Shown here piece after piece: positions 55,739 through 64,000 of a stretch of DNA of 64,000 nucleotides. The notes beneath the pieces are model-generated. The model did no database searches. It was not told the DNA's origin and saw only the letters and a program-made list of their open reading frames with translations. Position numbers and translations under genes: made by a program. The DNA is taken from NCBI GenBank assembly GCA_964474685.1, contig CAYYTE010000001.1, forward strand, positions 1 to 64,000, written 5' to 3'. The stretch is from UBA1737 sp964474685 (GTDB taxonomy: Bacteria; Bacillota_I; Bacilli_A; ML615J-28; CAG-313). Within the stretch, counting starts at the first letter, position 1. Each line of letters opens with the position of its first letter.

Positions 55739-57979
55739 TTACATATCCTCCTTTAAAGCAGTGACTTTTAGTTTGGTTTTTAGATAGTGGTTGAAAATTA
55801 AACCGGTAATTAATAATGACCCCGTATTTATAATAAAAAACACAATGTAATAATAGAATTTATAGTATTTAACTATATTTACAATAAACTCAATTTTAAA
55901 TATTGCAAGTATCCCCATAATTAATATTGAAAAGACAAAAGAGGTTAATGCATAAAACAAGATTTCTAAGATATTAATTTGGGATACCGTCTTTTGTTTC
56001 ATACCAATAGTTTTTAATATTATATAATCATTCTTTTTAAATCTTAATAAGGATGTAAGAATAACTATTTCTAATATATATAGAATAATTGTAAAACCAA
56101 GAGACACACCAAGAGTAATAAGACGTTCTTGAACTTTTGCGTCATCATAACTTGTGGAACCTATTTGGTAGGGGCTTACTGCCTCATATCCTAGTTTTCG
56201 TAATTTTTGGATAGTTGCATCAACGTATGCGTAGTCTTTAAGATAGAGGCCCGCTTGACTAGGACTTAGATCATTATAAAACATATTGTAAGTTTTTTCG
56301 TTTATCTCAACTACTTTGTTTGTAGATTGGTTTACTTTATCGGAAATGATTAAATTATCTACAACATTATATTTGGATGATTCATCAAGTTTATAATAGA
56401 ACTTTGTAGCTGTTTGGATGATATTACTTGGTTTTAGTGAATAGTCTTTTAAAAAATATTCAGATAAAACAATTTCATAATCCTTTAGTAAATTGTTAAT
56501 AGTAAATGTAGGAATGTTGATTTTCTTAGTGTAGGTCTTAGACCCGGTTGAAAAGGTAATATCAAAGTATTGATCATGAGACTTTGCGGTTGTTTCAAAC
56601 ATAGTAGAAACAAGAGGGTCAAAATAGATTTGTTCTGTTTTTCCTTTTATGATTCCAACTACCTTACAAGTTTGTTTTACATAATAATCGGGTCCCCACT
56701 TTTTCTCATTATTGAAATATATTGGTATTTCTGTATTTAATATTGATTCATCTGTTGTTGTAACTACGACTTCGTTATAGTTTGTAGGAAGAACGCCTTT
56801 TGATAAATCCTCTTGTTTTAGTGCACTTGATGATTTCATAAAGTTATTCCAAGTAAGGAATGTGATAGTTTCATAATTTGGAATATCCATTTCATCCGAT
56901 TGTACATGATAAAAGATTGAGTAATCAATGTTTTTTTGGTAGAAGTAGTTTATATCGTTGACGTAATTGTACTTATCTACTCGAGTCACATTATCTAGTG
57001 ATGAGAATGTGTCTAAGTCTTCTTCACTAAATGCGACTTTACCGGTGTTTTGAACTACAACTCTTGTCGGGTCGGAGTTTTTAAAAGCAGTATTGTCGTA
57101 TTGTTTTGTAAATGTATCATCGATATTACCAAAGAAGGTTCCAATGAATATATAACTTGCAATTGCGACAAATAGGGTAAAGATAAAAAATAAGATTGTT
57201 CTTTTGGGTTGGGCAATAAAATTTATTCCCGCAAAATAGAAAGGCATTTTTTTATTTTCTTTAATAGTTGCCCCCTCAATATCTTTTGTATTTATGGACC
57301 TTGGTGTTCTTACCTCATCCGTTAATACTTTTCCTTCAACGATGTGAATCTTTCTTGTGATAAAAGGCTCTGCCTGTTCGATGTTGTGTGTAACAATGAT
57401 TACGAGCATATCTTTTGAGAGATCACTTAGTAATTTCATTATTTCAGTTCCATTTTCACTATCAAGGTTTCCTGTAGGTTCATCCGCAATAATAATCTCG
57501 CATTCTTTCGCTAGTGCTCTTGCAATAGATAGTCGTTGTTTTTGCCCTGCAGATAGTTTGGATGCTAAATGATTTTTTCTTGATGATAATCCCACCTCAT
57601 TAATATAAGATAAAGCTTTTGTCTTTGCTTCCTCTTTTGTATATCCTTTGATCCATAATGCAGATTCTACATTTTGTAAGACAGTATAACTATCAATTAA
57701 ATTATAATTTTGAAATATGAAACCGATATTCTCTCTTCTATAAGTTTCCCAATCTGCTTGGTCAAAGCCACTTGTGGGTTCACAATTAAAATACATCTCC
57801 CCATTTTCATATGAATCTTGGCCACTTAATACATTTAATAAAGTAGTTTTACCACTGCCACTTTCTCCTGTAATTGCTACAAACTCGCCTTTATTAAATG
57901 ATAGGTTAATCTTTTCAAGACCAACAGTGACATTGCCCGAGTTGTAATAGTATTTTGAAATATTCTCTAAACGCAGCAT
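55739..57979 (-). CDS. fused ABC ATPase-permease exporter, MacB-like (second)
   Basis: 746 aa on the minus strand. ATPase domain (about 1-225) with GESGSGKTTLLN, LSAGQKQRLSIARAL and IIIADEPTGNLDSENG; helix near 265; outside domain; then three helices (about 635-735). The LSAGQ signature differs from the standard LSGGQ. ATG 57979 follows AAGGAGG; an in-frame TTG 30 nt upstream lies on the promoter. A heteromeric exporter with the downstream paralogue is likely. Confidence 0.85.
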   Translation of the reverse strand: MLRLENISKYYYNSGNVTVGLEKINLSFNKGEFVAITGESGSGKTTLLNVLSGQDSYENGEMYFNCEPTSGFDQADWETYRRENIGFIFQNYNLIDSYTVLQNVESALWIKGYTKEEAKTKALSYINEVGLSSRKNHLASKLSAGQKQRLSIARALAKECEIIIADEPTGNLDSENGTEIMKLLSDLSKDMLVIIVTHNIEQAEPFITRKIHIVEGKVLTDEVRTPRSINTKDIEGATIKENKKMPFYFAGINFIAQPKRTILFFIFTLFVAIASYIFIGTFFGNIDDTFTKQYDNTAFKNSDPTRVVVQNTGKVAFSEEDLDTFSSLDNVTRVDKYNYVNDINYFYQKNIDYSIFYHVQSDEMDIPNYETITFLTWNNFMKSSSALKQEDLSKGVLPTNYNEVVVTTTDESILNTEIPIYFNNEKKWGPDYYVKQTCKVVGIIKGKTEQIYFDPLVSTMFETTAKSHDQYFDITFSTGSKTYTKKINIPTFTINNLLKDYEIVLSEYFLKDYSLKPSNIIQTATKFYYKLDESSKYNVVDNLIISDKVNQSTNKVVEINEKTYNMFYNDLSPSQAGLYLKDYAYVDATIQKLRKLGYEAVSPYQIGSTSYDDAKVQERLITLGVSLGFTIILYILEIVILTSLLRFKKNDYIILKTIGMKQKTVSQINILEILFYALTSFVFSILIMGILAIFKIEFIVNIVKYYKFYYYIVFFIINTGSLLITGLIFNHYLKTKLKVTALKEDM

Positions 57980-57995
57980 AATTTCCTCCTTAATA

Positions 57996-58031
57996 CCTTG
58001 ATTATACAAGGAAATACTATATAAATGTTAA
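57996..58031 (-). promoter_or_regulatory. minus-strand promoter with inverted repeat around the -10 box
   Basis: On the minus strand TATAAT (58001-58006) is flanked by CCTTG and CAAGG (57996-58011), forming a perfect inverted repeat around the -10; TTAACA (58026-58031) at a 19-bp spacing could be the -35. A repressor could bind here. Confidence 0.45.
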
Positions 58032-58198
58032 AAAGTGCTTTATTATATGTTTCATATGACTTGCAAAAAGTAACGAAAAATGGTAAAATATATAAGTAAA
58101 ATAAAGCAAAATCAAGGAAATTATGTATAAAATTCATTACAAAAATTGAAAAAAAAGTTCAATGTAAGCATTTTCATATTCTATTTTGTGTAAAAAGT

Positions 58199-58227
58199 TT
58201 GACATTCGACATTTTGTATAGTAAAAT
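58199..58227 (+). promoter_or_regulatory. promoter of the oligopeptide importer operon
   Basis: TTGACA (58199-58204), 17-bp spacer, TAAAAT (58222-58227), about 33 bp before the ATG. The remainder of the divergent 58012-58198 interval is A/T-rich without a gene. Confidence 0.85.
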
Positions 58228-58259
58228 GAATATAAACTTTTTGAAGAGGAGGAAACGAT

Positions 58260-60668
58260 ATGAAAAGTTTAAAGAAATTATTTATGTTGGTTTTTATCAC
58301 AATGGGTATTTTCTCATTAGTTGCTTGTGGCAAAGGTGAGGATGAAACTCCAAAGGAAAAGACTTATACTTATAAAGATTATGCGGCTGGAAACCCAGAC
58401 AAATGGAATCCACATACATGGGAATCTAATGAAGATTCCTATATTATGGGATATGTTGAAATGGGCTTATACGACTTTGTTTTAAATTCAGCAAAGAACG
58501 GATATGACATTATTCCAGAAATGGCTGCAGCGGCTCCAGTAGACGTTACTCAAGATTATCTTGGTAATGAAGTTTATGGTGTTCCAAATAAATATACAGA
58601 TGATAAAGGAGTTGAAGTAGTTCCTTCAGGATATGCTTGGAAGATTGCATTAAATCCAAATGCTTGTTGGCAAAATGGAGTTAAGATTAATGCGGACACA
58701 TATCTATATTCTATGGAACAACTTTTAAGCCCTAAGATGTTAAACTATCGTGCTGATAGTTACTATTCATCAAATATCATCTTAGCGAATGCTGAAAACT
58801 ATTATTCTTCTGATGCGCCTATCTTTAAAGATATCTTCACTAAAGAAGAAGGATACAAAGACATTCCTATGGAAGAAATGTATTTCTCATTAACAAATAA
58901 GTGTGTATTCTTTGGTGACAAAGCATCTACTTTTTATCAAAATGGGTATGCTTCATACTTCCAAGTATTTAAAGATGTTGATGATGGAGCTGGTGGAACT
59001 AAGAAAGAATTAGTTGCTGACTACTATAAAGAATTAGTTGCTTTACAAAATAAACGTGGTTATGGAAAAGTAACTCCTGAAGTTAAAGTAAAACTTGACT
59101 ACATTGCAAAACAATTTGGTGATGTAGATGCAGAAACTGGCGAAGCTAGAGCAGACGCTTATAAAGAGTTCTGTTTCTGGGATACTGGCGAAACTACTGA
59201 TAAGATGGATTTCTCTAGTGTTGGTATTAAGAAAACAGGTGAATATGAAATCACTTTAATTCTTGGTAATGCTATTACTGAATTCTTCCTATACTATTCA
59301 TTATCAAGCAACTGGCTTGTTTATGAACCATTATACGAAGCAGGAAAAACTGAGACTGCTGGCTTTGTTTCTACTAACTATGGTACATCCGTTGATACTA
59401 CAATGGCTTATGGCCCTTATAAATTAACTGGATACCAAGAAGATAAACAAATGGTTCTTGAAAAGAATGATAAGTGGTATGGTTACACTGATGGTAAACA
59501 CGTTGGACAATATCAAACAACTGGTATTGAATGTTCAATTATCCCTACTCATGCAACTGCATTACTTGAGTTCTTAAAAGGTAACTTAGATAATATTGCA
59601 TTAGATGCTGCGGATATGGATTCATATAGATCAAGTGACTATATTGTTTACACTCCACAAACTTATACAACTAAAATTTCATTTAACACTTCCCCTGCAA
59701 AACTTCTTGAACGTCAAAAAGGTGTTGCTGCTGGAACAAACAAAACTATTCTTGCAAATGCTGACTTCAGAAAAGCATTTAGTTTAGCACTTAACCGTGA
59801 TGACTTTGCTGCATCATGTACTGCTTCAGCTTCTGCTGGTTATGGATTATTAAACTATAACTATGTAAGTAATCCTGATACAGGTGAATTATATCGTGAT
59901 ACTGAACAAGGCAAGGGCGTATTAAAGAAATTATATGGTTTATCTGATGTTACTCAAGTAACCGGTTTCGATAAAGTTGAAGCTGCTAAGTTATTCCAAA
60001 AAGCTTATGAAGCTGAATTAGCTTCTACTGCTGAAGGACATTTAACTGCAACTGATAAGATTGAATTCGAATTCTTAACTTATAAACTAGATGATGCATA
60101 CGTAAAGATGGTTACTGCTATTCAAAAATATGTGAATGAAGCAACTGTTGGAACAGGTCTTGAAGGCAAAATCTATATTAAACAAACTGCAGATGATAAC
60201 TATTATGACAAGATGCAAGCCGGCGAATGCGAAATGATTATGTCAACTTGGGGCGGAAACCCTATGAACCCATTCGCAATTGTTGATTGCTATTGCAATA
60301 AAAAGAAGTATTTCGAATATGGTTATGATACTACACAAGTTTATACTATTAAAGTTGAAGGCCAAGATGTTGCATTATCTCTTGAAGACTGGAACACTTC
60401 ATTAAATCAAGGTACTTATGCTACTGCTGCTTATCAAACAAAACTTGATATTTTAGCTGCTCTCGAATTAAAGGTTCTTTCTGATTACTGTACTCTTCCA
60501 TTATATTATAGAACAAGTGCTGGTCTAGATTCTCAAAGAATTGTTAATGGTACTGATACTTATGTACAATTAGTTGGTTTCGGTGGTATTCGTTTCATTA
60601 CTTATAAGTATGATGATGCTGCTTGGGATGCTTATTGTAAGAGCCAAGGTAATAAGTTAACTTACTAA
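58260..60668 (+). CDS. oligopeptide-binding lipoprotein (OppA-like, SBP family 5)
   Basis: 802 aa. Lipobox LVAC with Cys23 then a family 5 solute-binding protein: NPDKWNPHTWES near the N-terminus, WKIALNPNACWQNGVKINADTYLYS, FRKAFSLALNRDDF and the WGGNPMNPF region. Common length is about 550-650 aa, so it is enlarged, mainly through insertions in the first half. It would bind oligopeptides, possibly wall stem peptides given the neighbourhood. Strong GAGGAGG site. Codons favour GCT/GAA as in highly expressed genes. Confidence 0.88.
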   Translation: MKSLKKLFMLVFITMGIFSLVACGKGEDETPKEKTYTYKDYAAGNPDKWNPHTWESNEDSYIMGYVEMGLYDFVLNSAKNGYDIIPEMAAAAPVDVTQDYLGNEVYGVPNKYTDDKGVEVVPSGYAWKIALNPNACWQNGVKINADTYLYSMEQLLSPKMLNYRADSYYSSNIILANAENYYSSDAPIFKDIFTKEEGYKDIPMEEMYFSLTNKCVFFGDKASTFYQNGYASYFQVFKDVDDGAGGTKKELVADYYKELVALQNKRGYGKVTPEVKVKLDYIAKQFGDVDAETGEARADAYKEFCFWDTGETTDKMDFSSVGIKKTGEYEITLILGNAITEFFLYYSLSSNWLVYEPLYEAGKTETAGFVSTNYGTSVDTTMAYGPYKLTGYQEDKQMVLEKNDKWYGYTDGKHVGQYQTTGIECSIIPTHATALLEFLKGNLDNIALDAADMDSYRSSDYIVYTPQTYTTKISFNTSPAKLLERQKGVAAGTNKTILANADFRKAFSLALNRDDFAASCTASASAGYGLLNYNYVSNPDTGELYRDTEQGKGVLKKLYGLSDVTQVTGFDKVEAAKLFQKAYEAELASTAEGHLTATDKIEFEFLTYKLDDAYVKMVTAIQKYVNEATVGTGLEGKIYIKQTADDNYYDKMQAGECEMIMSTWGGNPMNPFAIVDCYCNKKKYFEYGYDTTQVYTIKVEGQDVALSLEDWNTSLNQGTYATAAYQTKLDILAALELKVLSDYCTLPLYYRTSAGLDSQRIVNGTDTYVQLVGFGGIRFITYKYDDAAWDAYCKSQGNKLTY

Positions 60669-60695
60669 TCTTTGTTAATTTGAAAAAATTCAATT

Positions 60696-60746
60696 GACAA
60701 TCTACACGAGTGGAGTATGTGAATATTCCGCTCGTGTTCTATTGTC
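60696..60746 (+). terminator. long hairpin after oppA-like gene
   Basis: GACAAT (60696-60701) pairs with 60741-60746, CACGAG (60705-60710) with CTCGTG (60731-60736), and GGA with TCC inside. The following sequence is only moderately T-rich. Probably limits transcription into the permease genes and protects the upstream mRNA. Confidence 0.6.
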
Positions 60747-60785
60747 TATTTGTTATATAAATGATTCATTAAACAGGATTATTTA

Positions 60786-60837
60786 TATAAAATCCTACAA
60801 ATTTTGTTTATAGGATTTTATATGCATAATCATGCAT
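60786..60837 (+). promoter_or_regulatory. 12-bp perfect inverted repeat and twin ATGCAT boxes before oppB-like gene
   Basis: 60786-60797 and 60811-60822 are perfect complements around a 13-nt loop. ATGCAT follows at 60822-60827 and 60832-60837. No good promoter is seen between these and the ATG at 60867, so a post-transcriptional role or operator is possible. Confidence 0.4.
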
Positions 60838-60866
60838 AAAATTTGACAATATAAAGGAGTGAAATT

Positions 60867-61835
60867 ATGAATAATAGCATGGTTAGTTATGTTATTAAAA
60901 GAATACTTTTAATGATCTTAACTCTATTTATTATTTTAACAATGTGTTTTGTTCTGATCAAACTACTTCCTGATCCTGTAACGGTTCCTGAGGGTTCTTC
61001 AGCTTATAAACATATTATGGCTTATCGACAAGCTCATGGCTATGATAAACCAATCATTATACAATTTGGAATATTTTTGAAGAGCGTATTCACAAAGTGG
61101 GATTGGGGCATCGGGATGAATATGTATGTTGATAAATCAGTAACAAAAATATTCGCTCAAAAAATACCTTTTACATTAATGGTTAATTTATATGCTGAAA
61201 TATTGAGCGTACCTCTAGGTATTTTATTAGGCATTTACGCAGCTTTAAAAAAGAACAAATGGCAAGACCAATTAATTTCTATTGGAGTTATGATTTTTGT
61301 TTCTGTTCCTTCTTATGTTTACGCATTTGTTGTCCAATATTTGTTTGGGTTTAAACTAAACTGGTTGCCATTGCAGCTAGACCCGGGATATAATTTGTTC
61401 TCTCTTTCAATGTTGAAATCTATGATTCTTCCAGTTATTGCCTTATCATTTGGTGAAATTGCTGGTTTGACTCGGTACACGAGAGCGGAATTGACTGAAT
61501 GTTTAACGAGTGAAAGTATGTTACTTGCTCGTACAAAAGGTTTGACTAGGGCACAAGCAACTACAAGACATGCACTTAAAAATGCAATGGTACCTATTTT
61601 CCCAATGATACTAGGTTCATTTATTAGTATCTTAAGTGGTTCGTTTATTATTGAACAAATCTTTGGTATTCCAGGTGTTGGTTCTTTGTATATTCAATCC
61701 ATTAATACAAGGGATTACAATTTCTTTATGATGCTTACCGCGTTCTATACTTTGATAGGGCTTGCGGGTGGTATAATTATCGACTTAAGTTATGGATTCA
61801 TTGATCCACGTATTAGAATGGGGGCGAGAAAATGA
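60867..61835 (+). CDS. oligopeptide ABC permease, OppB type
   Basis: 322 aa, six membrane helices with ARTKGLTRAQATTRHALKNAM coupling loop and the IEQIFGIPGVG stretch near the end, all typical of OppB/DppB. AAAGGAG precedes the ATG. Overlaps the next gene by 4 bp. Confidence 0.93.
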   Translation: MNNSMVSYVIKRILLMILTLFIILTMCFVLIKLLPDPVTVPEGSSAYKHIMAYRQAHGYDKPIIIQFGIFLKSVFTKWDWGIGMNMYVDKSVTKIFAQKIPFTLMVNLYAEILSVPLGILLGIYAALKKNKWQDQLISIGVMIFVSVPSYVYAFVVQYLFGFKLNWLPLQLDPGYNLFSLSMLKSMILPVIALSFGEIAGLTRYTRAELTECLTSESMLLARTKGLTRAQATTRHALKNAMVPIFPMILGSFISILSGSFIIEQIFGIPGVGSLYIQSINTRDYNFFMMLTAFYTLIGLAGGIIIDLSYGFIDPRIRMGARK

Positions 61836-63505
61836 TGAATAATCAATCTTATGGTCACATTCCAAGTGAAGAATTTAAATTTGTTCAAGCGGATGCAAGA
61901 ATCTTTGACCAAAAATTAGAAACAAAACCTATTGGTTATATGAAAGATGCTTGGTATCGATTCCGTAAAAACAAAGCATCAATTGTTGCTGCAGTAATCA
62001 TTATTATGTTATTGCTTTATGCATTAATTGTTCCAGTGTTTTCAAAATACAATTTAGGTGATCGTGATTTATATTATAAAAAAGCTTTACCTAAGTCTTC
62101 TTTAATTTCAAAATTAGGTTTTTGGGATGGAACGACTTCATCTGGTCAATCAGAGGCTGGATTCTCAAGACTTTATGGTATGAATATTGAAATTGAATCA
62201 AGCAAGAAATCTGATTATGCTAGTATTCGTAAGTATACTTCAGAAATTGCTGGAGATGGAAAAGAATATTATACTTGTAAAATTGACACTTATCTTCAAG
62301 TTGGTTATCAATTTATGAATTTAACACTTGAAGAATATGAAGCAATTTTGAAATATCAAGATGAAAGTAATGATCAAGTACTTTACCCTATGATTAATGT
62401 AAATGCTACTTTTTATCGTAACCAATACCTTTTAGGTGGTGGTGCTCAAGATGCAAATTGTTGGTATTATACGATTAGTAATAAAGGTCTTCCAAATCAA
62501 TCTCCTACAATAAGGGATAATTCAGATCTTAAAACAGAGGAAGATATTGCTAAACTAAAATGCTATACTGAAACTATTGCAGGGCCAAATGGAGATAAAG
62601 AAGTTAAGTATTATGCAAACTATATTACTCGTTCTTTAAATCCTGATGCTGTTGAAAATGACTACTCTTCAAAAAGAATTGAAGGGGACCCAGGTATTAC
62701 TGATCCAACTTCTGGAGAAGCATATGTGTATGCGGCTAAGAATCAATCTGGATATAAAGTAAGAGTATCTTACTATGATTATTATAAATATTTACATGGA
62801 TTTGAAGCTAGTTTCTTCTTTGGTTCAAACTCATATGGTCAAGACATTTTTGTTGCATTAGCAATTGGTGCTCGTTTCTCATTCTTACTTGCTATTTGCG
62901 TATCTGCTATTAACCTTGTTATTGGAGCTATCTATGGTTCTATTGAAGGTTATTATGGTGGTGCATTAGACTTATTTATGGAACGTATTTCGGATATTTT
63001 ATCCGGTGTTCCTTTCATTGTTGTTGCAACTTTATTCCAATTACATTTGGCAACTAAGGTGGGACCAGTCATCTCGTTACTCTTTGCCTTTGTATTAACC
63101 GGCTGGATAGGTATTGCTAGTCGTGTAAGAAGTCAATTCTATCGTTTCAAAGGACAAGAATATGTACTTGCTGCAAGAACACTTGGTGCAAGTGATGGAA
63201 GATTAATCTTTAGACATATTTTCCCGAACTCACTTGGTACAATTATCACTTCATGTGTACTAATTATTCCTGGTGTAATCTTCTCAGAATCTAGTTTATC
63301 CTTCTTAGGAATTATCGATCTTCACTCTGCTACTTTGACGAGTGTAGGTACTTTATTATCAGATGGTAATGCCGCATTCCCGAACTTCCCACATATTGTG
63401 TTGTTCCCTGCTATTTTCATATCACTACTTGAAATTTCGTTTAACATGTTTGGAAATGGCTTAAGAGATGCATTTAATCCATCTTTGAGAGGAGCTGAAG
63501 AATAA
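61832..63505 (+). CDS. oligopeptide ABC permease, OppC type, with large inserted loop
   Basis: 557 aa against about 300 usual. The first helix (about 50-72) is followed by about 200-250 extra outside residues before the family entry FFFGSNSYGQDIF (about 329-341); five more helices and the AARTLGASDGRLIFRHIFPNSLG loop follow. The insert might form a docking surface for the enlarged binding protein. Overlaps its neighbours on both sides by short stop-start junctions. Confidence 0.9.
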   Translation: MMNNQSYGHIPSEEFKFVQADARIFDQKLETKPIGYMKDAWYRFRKNKASIVAAVIIIMLLLYALIVPVFSKYNLGDRDLYYKKALPKSSLISKLGFWDGTTSSGQSEAGFSRLYGMNIEIESSKKSDYASIRKYTSEIAGDGKEYYTCKIDTYLQVGYQFMNLTLEEYEAILKYQDESNDQVLYPMINVNATFYRNQYLLGGGAQDANCWYYTISNKGLPNQSPTIRDNSDLKTEEDIAKLKCYTETIAGPNGDKEVKYYANYITRSLNPDAVENDYSSKRIEGDPGITDPTSGEAYVYAAKNQSGYKVRVSYYDYYKYLHGFEASFFFGSNSYGQDIFVALAIGARFSFLLAICVSAINLVIGAIYGSIEGYYGGALDLFMERISDILSGVPFIVVATLFQLHLATKVGPVISLLFAFVLTGWIGIASRVRSQFYRFKGQEYVLAARTLGASDGRLIFRHIFPNSLGTIITSCVLIIPGVIFSESSLSFLGIIDLHSATLTSVGTLLSDGNAAFPNFPHIVLFPAIFISLLEISFNMFGNGLRDAFNPSLRGAEE

Positions 63506-64000
63506 TGAGTGAAGAAAGAGAAAAAATGTTAGATGTCAGAAACTTACGTATATCTTTCCGTACCAATAATGGTACTGTTAAAGCAGTACGAGGCATCAAT
63601 TTTGAATTGTATAAAGGTGAAACTTTAGCAATTGTTGGTGAATCTGGCAGTGGTAAATCGGTTACTTCTAGAGCAATTCTAGGTATTCAAGCTCCGAACA
63701 AAATTGTTGAAGGTGGCGAGATTATCTATGATGGAAAAGATTTATTAAAAATCACAGAAGATGATTTCCATGAAATTCGTGGAAGTAAAATCTCTATGAT
63801 CTTCCAAGATCCTATGTCATCTTTAGACCCTATTATGAGAATAGGAAAACAATTAACGGAAGCAATGATATTAAAAGGCAAGGCTACTCAAAAAGAAGCT
63901 AGATTTCAATCAGGGAAGAGAATTAGTCGTTTGAAAAAAGCGATGATTCGTGGTCTTTCTACAAGTGAAGAAGATGCTACAAGCCGTGTTGAACAAAATA
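63505..64000 (+). CDS. oligopeptide ABC ATPase, OppD type (partial, cut by window end)
   Basis: First 165 residues only. ATG overlaps the OppC stop by one base. Walker A GESGSGKSV and Q-loop FQDPMSSLDP are visible; the signature and Walker B would lie beyond 64000. An additional Lys/Arg-rich stretch (QSGKRISRLKKAMIRG) follows the Q-loop region. Confidence 0.9.
   Translation, partial: MSEEREKMLDVRNLRISFRTNNGTVKAVRGINFELYKGETLAIVGESGSGKSVTSRAILGIQAPNKIVEGGEIIYDGKDLLKITEDDFHEIRGSKISMIFQDPMSSLDPIMRIGKQLTEAMILKGKATQKEARFQSGKRISRLKKAMIRGLSTSEEDATSRVEQN

Noticed and set aside
58130..58170. Imperfect inverted repeat TTACA/TTGAA with TTCAA/TGTAA upstream of the oppA-like promoter
   Set aside because: Bulged and A-rich; too weak to claim as an operator.
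60843..60848. TTGACA as a -35 box for the oppB-like gene
   Set aside because: A -10 at the right distance would fall on or after the start codon.
1..64000. Mycoplasma-type genetic code (TGA as Trp)
   Set aside because: TGA ends several genes at well-placed junctions and Trp is encoded by TGG throughout.
1..64000. Mobile elements, CRISPR arrays or tRNA/rRNA genes
   Set aside because: No transposase, integrase, terminal repeats, regularly spaced repeats or RNA-gene signatures were seen.

Overview
The window is AT-rich Firmicutes-type DNA with strong Shine-Dalgarno sites and near-consensus sigma-A-type promoters. TGA is used as a real stop (ends of the genes at 6171 and 17928) and Trp is read from TGG, so this is the standard bacterial code and not the Mycoplasma code. 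Gene content (AmiE-like, NagZ, NamZ, MupG, MurQ, DUF624 proteins, MalFG-type importers, SipW-type signal peptidase) fits an uncultured Bacilli/Erysipelotrichia/Acholeplasma-like host. The exact lineage cannot be read from the sequence. Two runs of exactly 100 N (3645-3744 and 40499-40598) are assembly gaps of unknown true length. I see no tRNA, rRNA, CRISPR, transposon or phage gene.

Layout. (1) 22-5038: a membrane-tethered McrB-like AAA+ ATPase, a DUF2357-like protein with a very long repetitive charged coiled coil, and a Ser/His signal peptidase. (2) 5464-15842: PnuC-like transporter, beta-lactamase-fold hydrolase, double GNAT, PIG-L deacetylase-like protein, three GHL10 glycosidases and an M19 dipeptidase, closed by a strong terminator. 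(3) 16120-39661: one long co-directional unit from a consensus promoter, with GH20 hexosaminidase, a giant solute-binding protein, two pairs of sugar-ABC permeases, NHL/TPR, Yip1-like, DUF5696-like and DUF624 proteins, two phosphodiester glycosidases (NAGPA family), NagZ and NagB. (4) 39978-45377: a large surface protein behind a promoter carrying two LacI-type operators, a double GNAT and a sugar-binding lipoprotein. (5) 45543-53197: DUF624 protein, NamZ, MupG, GlcNAc/MurNAc kinase, AnmK, MurQ, alpha/beta hydrolase and glycerophosphodiesterase. (6) 53218-57979 on the minus strand: two fused ATPase-permease exporters. (7) 58260-64000: an oligopeptide importer (OppA, B, C and the start of OppD), cut by the window end.

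How it works together (inference). The locus reads as a peptidoglycan and amino-sugar scavenging island. Surface GHL10 and NAGPA-type enzymes would open wall glycan or sugar-phosphate linkages. ABC importers would take up fragments. Cytoplasmic GH20, NagZ, NamZ, AmiE-like, dipeptidase and MupG would trim them, MurK-like and AnmK would phosphorylate MurNAc and anhydroMurNAc, MurQ would remove lactate and NagB would feed fructose-6-phosphate to glycolysis. Missing from the window are NagA, a MurNAc PTS (MurP), a MurR or LacI regulator and the sugar-ABC ATPase.

The most novel signal is a shared C-terminal sorting-like tail on exactly five predicted surface proteins: a Cys 26-27 residues from the end within a Gly/Cys-Cys-Lys context, then one hydrophobic helix and a short basic end. 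This resembles tripartite CTERM anchoring signals but is not LPXTG.
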